A stretch of DNA of 64,000 nucleotides from assembly GCF_027214045.1 (NCBI RefSeq), contig NZ_JAPWHE010000001.1, forward strand, positions 445,501 to 509,500. The letters are read 5' to 3'. The notes beneath the pieces are model-generated. The model did no database searches, was not told the origin of the DNA, and worked only from the letters and a program-made list of their open reading frames with translations. Made by a program: the position numbers and the translations under genes. This document shows positions 47,007 to 55,420 of this stretch, piece after piece (position 1 is the first letter of the stretch; the number at the start of each line of letters is the position of its first letter). Source of the stretch: Castellaniella denitrificans. GTDB taxonomy: Bacteria > Pseudomonadota > Gammaproteobacteria > Burkholderiales > Burkholderiaceae_B.

Positions 47007-47429
47007 ATGCAGGAATCCTCGACCAAACCGTACCTGATCCGGGCGCTGCACGAATGGTGCACGGACAATGGCTACACCCCCTACCTGGTGGTGACCGTCG
47101 ACGACAACACCGTGGTGCCGGCCGCCCACGTCCATGATGGCCAGATCACGCTGAACATCAGCCATCTGGCCACCAACCGGCTGACGCTGGGCAACGAATA
47201 CATTGAATTCGAATCCCGTTTCAATGGCGCGGTGGAGCATCTGTTCATTCCCGTGGGGGCGGTCTCGGCGGTGTACGCCCGTGAGACCGGCGCCGGCATG
47301 GGCTTCGAGGTCGTGGCCTCGCGCCCTTATCCGGGTGGCGACGAACCGTCCCCGCCGCCGAACCCGCCCGCGGCACCGGATGACGCCCCGGACGCGGCCA
47401 AGCCGTCCCACCTGAAGATCGTCAAATAG
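47007..47429 (+). CDS. sspB: ClpXP specificity-enhancing factor SspB
   Basis: A 140-residue adaptor that delivers ssrA-tagged proteins to ClpXP. The substrate-binding domain (1-105; KPYLIRALHEWCTDNGYTPY, NISHLATNRLTLGNEYIEFESRF, FIPVGAVSAVYARE) is followed by a Pro/Ala/Asp-rich flexible tail ending in KPSHLKIVK, the ClpX-binding peptide. The ATG is 2 bases after the sspA stop. Confidence 0.95.
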   Translation: MQESSTKPYLIRALHEWCTDNGYTPYLVVTVDDNTVVPAAHVHDGQITLNISHLATNRLTLGNEYIEFESRFNGAVEHLFIPVGAVSAVYARETGAGMGFEVVASRPYPGGDEPSPPPNPPAAPDDAPDAAKPSHLKIVK

Positions 47430-47461
47430 GGCGGCTGCGTCCTGTAGAATGACGGTCCTTG

Positions 47462-47537
47462 GCCGGCTTAGCTCAGTTGGTAGAGCAGCTCACTTGTAAT
47501 GAGAAGGTCGGGGGTTCGATTCCTCTAGCCGGCACCA
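47462..47537 (+). tRNA. tRNA-Thr (anticodon TGT)
   Basis: A 76-base cloverleaf with encoded CCA: acceptor arms GCCGGCT/AGCCGGC, D arm GCTC/GAGC, anticodon loop CTTGTAA (TGT at positions 34-36, reading ACA and other ACN codons) and T loop TTCGATT. The first anticodon-stem pair is a G27/A43 mismatch and two T-stem pairs are G-U. It begins 32 bases after sspB and is followed by a strong terminator. Confidence 0.97.
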
Positions 47538-47545
47538 CAGCGATT

Positions 47546-47587
47546 CACACGAAAACGCCGCCCATGCATGGGCGGCGTTTTCGTGTG
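47546..47587. terminator. Perfect 42-base palindromic terminator after tRNA-Thr
   Basis: Twenty-one bases (CACACGAAAACGCCGCCCATG) less one at a time pair exactly with the following twenty-one, centred at 47566/47567 with no spacer. The GC-rich core is flanked by AAAA on the left and TTTT on the right, so it can terminate in both directions. Confidence 0.85.
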
Positions 47588-47762
47588 CGCGACAGCCCGA
47601 TGTCCGGAATCGGTTTTATCCCCGGGGCTGAGGCGCCGCACTACAGGTGTGATATCCGCGATCATGGAAACCGGCTATCATGTATGGTTACATTAGGGCC
47701 AAAGCCGCCGCGCCGACGAGAGGCGGGCCGGTGAACGGCATTGGTGACAGTATCCGGACGGC

Positions 47763-49262
47763 ATGTGGACGATGAGCCAGCAGACCCTTTCCCTCGATAC
47801 GACCTTTTCCCGGCCGCTCGTTCAGGCGGCCTGGATCGCGGCGGCTGCGTTTCTGCTGGCGCTGACCAGCCTGCTGGTTCAGCCGGCGTTCGCCCGCGCG
47901 ATCCTGTGGCCGGCGAACGCGGTCCTGGTGGGCGTGCTGTTGCGTCACAAGGCGCCGATCCGCGCCCTGTCGTGGATGCTGATGGGTGCCGGCCTGATCC
48001 TGGCGCGCCTGGGACTGGGGGCTGCGTCAACCAGCGCGGTGACCGATGGCCTGGCGGACCTGGCTGGCATCTGGGTGGCCTGGCTCATCCTGACTCGCTT
48101 CTGGCCGCTGGACAATCTGCGCGCGCCCCGTGCCGTGATCCGGATGCTGCTGGCCGGGTTGGCGGCGGCGGCGACCACCGTGGTGCTCGGACTGCTCGCC
48201 AGCCTCTGGCGCTCTCCCTCCGATCCGCCGCTGGAAACCGTCGTCAGCGGTCTGCTCGGACAGTGGCTCGGCTATTGCATCTTCCTGCTGCCTGTCCTGT
48301 TGCTGCCCGGCAGGGCATTGCCCGGGGTCGATCGCCGCCACCGGGATCGCGGGCCATGGCGTCATCTGGGGGACTGGTCCGCACGGGTGCCGGGGCTCCT
48401 GCTGGCGGTCAGCCTGGCCTTGTGTTTCCTGCTGGGCGGGCCCGGCGCCCTGCTGTTGCCGTTCGCTGCCCTGCTGTACTGCGCACATGCCTATCAGCAG
48501 TGGACAGCCGCCTGGCTGGCGCTGTTGTCGGCGCTGGGCGTTCTGCTTGGCCTCGATGCCGGTTGGGCGTTGGTGCCGGACGGCCTGTTGCCATTGTCCG
48601 CCTGGGGCCGGATTTCCCTGCAATTGGGTGTATTGCTGTTGATGATCGTGCCATTGCTCATGTCCAGCGCACTGGCCGCGCGCGGCGACCTGGTCGTGTC
48701 CCTGAACCGTGCGCTGGATCACGATGATCTGACGCAGGCCTTGTCACGCCCGGCGTTCACGCGGGGCGCCCAGGAATATCTCCGGCGGATTCCTCCGGCC
48801 CCGTACGGCAACGGGTTGATGATGCTGGACATCGATCATTTCAAGCAGCTCAACGATCGGCACGGCCATGCCGCCGGGGACAATGTGCTGTGCGAGTTCG
48901 CGCGCACCATCCGCGAGGCCATCCGCCCCGAGGATTTGTTCGGGCGGCTGGGTGGCGAGGAATTCGGTCTGGTCCTGCCCGACTGTTCGCTCGAGGACAC
49001 CGCCGAGATCGCGGAGCGCCTCAGGGCCTGCGTGGAAAAAATCCGTCTCTACCACGATAGCGACGAGCCTTTGCGGATCACGGTCAGTATTGGCGTGGCG
49101 CACGACAGGCAAGGCCTGCCGGCCGGTCTGGACAAACTGCTGTCGTATGCGGACCAGGCGCTCTACCAGGCAAAGCGCCAGGGCCGCAACCGTTACTGCG
49201 TCCACGGCATCCATGACGCCGACGGCCCGGCCGACCCGCCCCGGCCCTGGCGGTTGGCCTGA
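47763..49262 (+). CDS. Membrane-bound diguanylate cyclase (GGDEF)
   Basis: A 499-residue protein: eight or so hydrophobic helices in the first 310 residues, similar to MASE1-type sensor regions, then a cytoplasmic GGDEF domain (about 325-485). The active motif is intact, GGEEF near residue 397, with the conserved LDIDHFKQLNDRHGHAAGD upstream. The inhibitory I-site RxxD (RPED) lies five residues before GGEEF, so product feedback is expected. It makes c-di-GMP. ATGs at 47763 and 47772 compete for the start. Convergent with hemB (9-base gap). Confidence 0.9.
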   Translation: MWTMSQQTLSLDTTFSRPLVQAAWIAAAAFLLALTSLLVQPAFARAILWPANAVLVGVLLRHKAPIRALSWMLMGAGLILARLGLGAASTSAVTDGLADLAGIWVAWLILTRFWPLDNLRAPRAVIRMLLAGLAAAATTVVLGLLASLWRSPSDPPLETVVSGLLGQWLGYCIFLLPVLLLPGRALPGVDRRHRDRGPWRHLGDWSARVPGLLLAVSLALCFLLGGPGALLLPFAALLYCAHAYQQWTAAWLALLSALGVLLGLDAGWALVPDGLLPLSAWGRISLQLGVLLLMIVPLLMSSALAARGDLVVSLNRALDHDDLTQALSRPAFTRGAQEYLRRIPPAPYGNGLMMLDIDHFKQLNDRHGHAAGDNVLCEFARTIREAIRPEDLFGRLGGEEFGLVLPDCSLEDTAEIAERLRACVEKIRLYHDSDEPLRITVSIGVAHDRQGLPAGLDKLLSYADQALYQAKRQGRNRYCVHGIHDADGPADPPRPWRLA

Positions 49263-49271
49263 GCGCGGGGC

Positions 49272-51030
<1,759 letters not shown>

Positions 51031-51132
51031 ATTGAATGTTGCCGCGCATCGTGTGTCCCCCGGGCGGACAAGATGCCGGCCTTGTCGGGCGCCGGTCTTC
51101 GGCGTCGTGAACGAATCACCACCGAGGATCTC

Positions 51133-51822
51133 ATGAAGCGTGCGTTTTCCAGTGTGTTCATGGCCGGCAGCCTGATTCTCGCCGGCGTCCTGCCCGGCCT
51201 CGCCCACGCCGAAGACGCGCCCAAGCCCGATGCAAAAGCCGGCGAACAACTGTTCGTCAACGGCGATCCCGCGCGCGGGGTACTGGCCTGTGTCACCTGT
51301 CACGGGGACGGTGGCAACAGCACCATCCCCATGAACCCCAATCTGGCCGCGATGCCGCATGAATACATCGCCAAGCAATTGGGCGATTTCGTGTCCCAGG
51401 GCGACAAGCCCGCCATGCGCAAGGGTGCCGCCGGCGCGCCGTCCATCATGTCGGCCATCGCGTCCTCGCTCACGCCGCAGGACATCCAGAACGTGGCGCT
51501 GTACCTGTCGCACCAGAAGATGGACTGGGACAAGGCCGGGACGGCCACCAAGGAATCCTCCATGGAACGCGGCCAGACCATCTGGCGCGCCGGTATCGCC
51601 AATCGCCAGGTTCCGGCCTGTGCGGCCTGCCACTCGGCCAACGGCGCCGGCCTGCCGGCCGAGTTTCCGCGGCTGGCCGGTCAGCACCCCGCCTATCTGC
51701 TGGAACAGCTCAAACTGTTCCGCTCGGGCGATCGGACCAACGTCATCATGCACGACATCGCCGATCGCATGAACGACTCGGACCTGGCAGCCGTCGCCGA
51801 CTACGCCGCCGGTTTGCGTTAG
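51133..51822 (+). CDS. Dihaem cytochrome c4
   Basis: A 229-residue periplasmic cytochrome: signal peptide (about 1-26, cleavage after AHA) and two homologous domains, each with one haem c, CVTCH near 54 and CAACH near 162. Cytochrome c4 carries electrons from the bc1 complex to terminal oxidases, often cbb3. The ATG at 51133 follows a GAGGA ribosome site. It lies directly upstream of the haem-attachment genes, which would mature it. Confidence 0.93.
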   Translation: MKRAFSSVFMAGSLILAGVLPGLAHAEDAPKPDAKAGEQLFVNGDPARGVLACVTCHGDGGNSTIPMNPNLAAMPHEYIAKQLGDFVSQGDKPAMRKGAAGAPSIMSAIASSLTPQDIQNVALYLSHQKMDWDKAGTATKESSMERGQTIWRAGIANRQVPACAACHSANGAGLPAEFPRLAGQHPAYLLEQLKLFRSGDRTNVIMHDIADRMNDSDLAAVADYAAGLR

Positions 51823-51908
51823 ACACGGGATTTCCCGGTCGCGCACAGGGTCTTGAGGGGGGCTTGGCGCGTACTGGTGTATCGTTAAAGCATAAAGCTT
51901 TGGGTCGA

Positions 51909-51940
51909 GGGGGGCACGCGCAAGCGCACCCCCCGTTTTT
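51909..51940 (+). terminator. Terminator between cytochrome c4 and resB
   Basis: GGGGGG (51909-51914) pairs with CCCCCC (51929-51934), with an inner GCGC-AA-GCGC, and is followed by GTTTTT. It ends 14 bases before the resB GTG, so resB either has a promoter just upstream or depends on read-through. Confidence 0.75.
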
Positions 51941-51954
51941 CATAGTGGGCCGCC

Positions 51955-54006
51955 GTGGCGTCTTCTTCCAGTTCCCGCGCCTTGGGCGCCGATGCCATCG
52001 AACTGCTGGGTTCGATGCGCTTCGCCATCAGCCTGCTGGTGTTCATCTGCGTGGCCAGCCTGATCGGCACCGTGCTGCCCCAGAACCAGGGGACCAACAC
52101 CTACGTCGACCAGTTCGGACCCTTCTGGTTCGCGGTCTTCGATCAGTTCTCCATCTGGCATGTCTACAACAGCGCGTGGTTCCTGCTCATCATGGCCTTC
52201 CTGGTGGTGTCGACCACGCTGTGCGTGCTGCGCAACGCCCCCAAGATGCTGCGCGACATGCGCTCGTTCCGGGAATACGTGCGCGGCTCCAGCCTCAAGG
52301 CCTTCCATCATCGCGTCGAACTGGACAGCGACCGGACGCCCGACCAGGCCTGCGCCGAGGTGGGCGCACTGCTGCAGACCCAGGGCTTCCGCTACCGGGT
52401 ACGCGAAGACGGCGACAGCCGCATGGTGGCCGCTAAAAAAGGCGCGGCCAATCGCCTGGGCTATATCTTCGCGCACGTGGCCATCGTCGTGATCTGCCTG
52501 GGCGGGCTGCTGGACAGCGAATTGCCGGTGCGGCTGCAGACCTGGCTGTTCGACAAGCAGCCGGTGACCGGCAACATGCTGATTTCCGACGTGCCCGAAT
52601 CCGGGCGCCTGTCGGCGCGCAATCCCAGCTTCCGGGCCAACATGCTGGTGCCCGACGGCAAGCAGAGCAGCGTCGGCATCGTGGCGGCTGGCCAGGGCGT
52701 GCTGCTGCAGCCCCTGCCGTTCACACTGAAGCTCAACAAATTTCACATCGAATACTACGACACCGGCATGCCCAGCGATTTCCGCAGCGATGTGACGGTG
52801 ACGGACCTGGCGACCGGCAAGACCTTCGATCGCACGATCCAGGTGAACGAGCCGCTGCACTATCGCGGCGTCACCGTCTATCAGTCCAGCTTCGACGACG
52901 GCGGCAGCGGCCTGCAACTGAGGGCCTGGCCCCTGAGGGGCGCCGCCGCGGAGCCGGTGGATGTCTCCGGCACGGTCGGACGCGAATCCAGGCTGCCCGC
53001 CAGCCTGGGCGGCCTGACGGTGGACTATACGGGCCTGCGCGTGATCAACGTCGAGAACATGGGTGAGGGCCGGGATCCGCAGCCGGCCGACATGGTCGCC
53101 CACGTGGCCGCCGTGACCGGCAGCGCGGCCCGGCCGCGCAACGACAACCTGCGCAACGTCGGGCCCAGCGTGCAGTACCGGCTGATCGGCGCCGACGGCC
53201 AGGCGCATGAATTCAACCAGTACCTGTTGCCCGTGAAGATCGACGACGCACCGGTGTTCCTGCTGGGGGTGCGCGACACCGCCGCGCAGCCATACCGCTA
53301 TCTGCGCGTCCCCGTGGATGGTCAGGGGTCGATGGCGGAATTCATGCGGCTGCGCGCCGCGCTCGACGATGCGAACCTGCGCGAGCAGGCCGCGCACCGA
53401 TTCGCGGACCGGAACGCGCCCGAGGGCGAGCAGCGCGACCTGATGTTCCAGGCCGCGCGCGGGGCGCTGCGTACCTTCGCGCGCGAAGGCTTCAACGGCA
53501 TCGTCGACGCCGCGCCCCCCGATCAGCGGGAAAAGATCCTGAATTTCGCCGTGCCCATGATCCAGCTCAGCCTGACCGAATTGCGCGATCTGGCGCGGGC
53601 GCGGGCGGGCGAGCCCGCGATCGCCCCCCGGGGGAGCGACGCGGAACGCGAACGCCAATGGATGCGCCTGGCCGTGCTGGCGCTGGCGACGCTGCCGGAT
53701 TATCCTGCTCCCGTGGTTCTGCAGCTGACCGGCTTTGACCAGGTCCAGGCAAGCGTCTTCCAGGTGGCTCGAAGCCCCGGCAAGACCATCGTCTACATTG
53801 GCTGCCTGCTGCTGGTGCTCGGGGTGTTCTCGATGTTCTTCATCCGTGAACGCCGCGTCTGGGTCTGGATCCGGCCGCGGGACGGCGGCAGCGCCTGGCT
53901 GGCGGCCATGACCACCCAGCGGCGCACCCTGGATTTCAACCACGAATTCGAACGGCTGCGGGATGCCCTGCGCCGCCTGTCCGGAGGACACGATCATGAC
54001 GTCTGA
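51955..54006 (+). CDS. resB: Cytochrome c biogenesis protein ResB (Ccs1)
   Basis: A 683-residue inner-membrane protein of system II cytochrome c maturation. Three N-terminal membrane helices (about 20-40, 72-92, 165-185) precede a large periplasmic domain and a final helix near 605-625. It works with CcsA to deliver haem and apocytochrome to the CxxCH sites. The only suitable start in frame is GTG at 51955 (MASSSSSRALG). Its end overlaps ccsA by 11 bases. Confidence 0.94.
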   Translation: MASSSSSRALGADAIELLGSMRFAISLLVFICVASLIGTVLPQNQGTNTYVDQFGPFWFAVFDQFSIWHVYNSAWFLLIMAFLVVSTTLCVLRNAPKMLRDMRSFREYVRGSSLKAFHHRVELDSDRTPDQACAEVGALLQTQGFRYRVREDGDSRMVAAKKGAANRLGYIFAHVAIVVICLGGLLDSELPVRLQTWLFDKQPVTGNMLISDVPESGRLSARNPSFRANMLVPDGKQSSVGIVAAGQGVLLQPLPFTLKLNKFHIEYYDTGMPSDFRSDVTVTDLATGKTFDRTIQVNEPLHYRGVTVYQSSFDDGGSGLQLRAWPLRGAAAEPVDVSGTVGRESRLPASLGGLTVDYTGLRVINVENMGEGRDPQPADMVAHVAAVTGSAARPRNDNLRNVGPSVQYRLIGADGQAHEFNQYLLPVKIDDAPVFLLGVRDTAAQPYRYLRVPVDGQGSMAEFMRLRAALDDANLREQAAHRFADRNAPEGEQRDLMFQAARGALRTFAREGFNGIVDAAPPDQREKILNFAVPMIQLSLTELRDLARARAGEPAIAPRGSDAERERQWMRLAVLALATLPDYPAPVVLQLTGFDQVQASVFQVARSPGKTIVYIGCLLLVLGVFSMFFIRERRVWVWIRPRDGGSAWLAAMTTQRRTLDFNHEFERLRDALRRLSGGHDHDV

Positions 54007-55357
54007 TTCCATCGCCGCGCGTGCCGCAGCCGCCTGGCCCCAAGACATGAACGCCAGCGGCGACCACCGGGGCCGCCGAGGCAGGCCCGACTGGACCGAT
54101 TTCGGCTTTTTCCTGCTGTTGGCGGCGGGTGCCGGCCACGTGCTGACCGAATACGGCACGTTCATGGATTACTACGAAAAGCTGATCCTGATCGGCGCGG
54201 TCGGCCTGTTCAGCTGGATGGGCTGGCTGTGGCGGCCGTTGCGCACCCTGATGGCGGCGGCGGGCCTGACGGCGCTGCTGGCGATCTGGCTCTACAGTCC
54301 GACGGGCGTCCTGCTGCAGGGCGACCTGTCGCGGGTCGAAAGCGTTTTCCTGCTGAAATATCTGATTTCCTCGCAGTCCGCCATCCTGTGGATGTGCGCC
54401 CTGTTCGCCCTGGCGACGATCTGCTACTGGGCCGGTTTCGCCAGCCGCACGGCGGCCTGGCTGGGCACTGTCCTGACCTGGTCGGCGGTCTACGCCGGAC
54501 TGACCGGGCTGCTGGTGCGCTGGCGCGAGGGCCATCTGCTGGGCCCCGGCATCGGCCATATTCCCGTCAGCAATCTCTACGAAGTCTTCGTGCTCCTGTG
54601 CCTGGTCACGGCGTTGTTCTACCTGTATTACGAACGTCGCTACGCCACGCGCGCCCTCGGCGGTTTCGTGCTGCTGGTCATCAGTTCCCTGGTGGTGTTC
54701 CTGTTGTGGTATTCCTTCACCCGGGACGCCTACCAGATCCAGCCGCTGGTCCCCGCCCTCAAGAGCTGGTGGATGAAGCTGCACGTCCCGGCGAATTTCA
54801 TCGGCTACGGCACCTTCAGCCTGGCTGCCATGGTGGGCTTCGCCTATCTGGTCAAGGCGCATGGCGAGACCCGTACCTGGAAGCCGCTGGTGCCGGTGTT
54901 CGTCCTCGGGGCGGTCCTGTGCGCCGAGCCGCTGATCTTCGGTTCGCGCGAGCTGTCGGCCACCTGGATGCTGTATTTCGGCTTCGGCGCGCTGATCGTG
55001 GGCACGATCCTGGCGTTCCGCGCGCCGATCGCCCGGCGGCTGCCCTCGCTGGAAATCCTCGACGACATCATGTATCGGGCCATCGCGGTGGGCTTCGCCT
55101 TTTTCACCGTGGCGACGATCCTGGGGGCGCTGTGGGCGGCCGACGCCTGGGGCACTTACTGGCAATGGGATCCCAAGGAAACCTGGGCGCTGATCGTCTG
55201 GTTGAATTACGCCGCCTGGCTGCACATGCGCCTGATGAAAGGCCTGCGTGGCGCCATGTCCGCTTATTGGGCCCTGTCGGGCCTGCTCGTGACCAGTTTC
55301 GCCTTCCTGGGGGTGAACATGTTCCTGTCGGGCCTGCATTCGTACGGCGAACTATGA
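53996..55357 (+). CDS. ccsA: Cytochrome c biogenesis protein CcsA (ResC, also called CcsB)
   Basis: A 453-residue protein with about ten membrane helices and the tryptophan-rich WWD haem-handling motif (WGTYWQWDPKETWALIVWL, about 394-412). It moves haem across the membrane to apocytochromes with ResB. The ATG at 53996 follows GGAGGA and lies inside the resB end, so the pair is translationally coupled. A fused ResB-CcsA protein exists in some bacteria; here they are separate. Confidence 0.95.
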   Translation: MTSDSIAARAAAAWPQDMNASGDHRGRRGRPDWTDFGFFLLLAAGAGHVLTEYGTFMDYYEKLILIGAVGLFSWMGWLWRPLRTLMAAAGLTALLAIWLYSPTGVLLQGDLSRVESVFLLKYLISSQSAILWMCALFALATICYWAGFASRTAAWLGTVLTWSAVYAGLTGLLVRWREGHLLGPGIGHIPVSNLYEVFVLLCLVTALFYLYYERRYATRALGGFVLLVISSLVVFLLWYSFTRDAYQIQPLVPALKSWWMKLHVPANFIGYGTFSLAAMVGFAYLVKAHGETRTWKPLVPVFVLGAVLCAEPLIFGSRELSATWMLYFGFGALIVGTILAFRAPIARRLPSLEILDDIMYRAIAVGFAFFTVATILGALWAADAWGTYWQWDPKETWALIVWLNYAAWLHMRLMKGLRGAMSAYWALSGLLVTSFAFLGVNMFLSGLHSYGEL

Positions 55358-55365
55358 TCCGCCAC

Positions 55366-55397
55366 GGACCGTGCCGCCGACGAGGCCCGGTACGGTC
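55366..55397. terminator. Hairpin between converging ccsA and the GGDEF-EAL gene
   Basis: GGACCGTGCCG and CGGTACGGTCC pair over 11 bp (one G-U) around an 11-base loop. No T-run follows either side. It lies in the 63-base gap between two converging genes and could stop both. Confidence 0.55.
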
Positions 55398-55420
55398 CCG
55401 CCGATTTCCGGAAGCGGCGC

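Noticed and set aside
47462-47537. tRNA-Thr as an abnormal or pseudo-tRNA because of the G27/A43 mismatch
   Set aside because: All other stems, the loops, the anticodon and CCA are normal; a mismatch at the top of the anticodon stem is tolerated.
51940-54165. 741-residue minus-strand open frame opposite resB
   Set aside because: Low-complexity Gly/Ala/Gln/His/Arg composition typical of the reverse frame of GC-rich genes; resB on the plus strand has clear family features.
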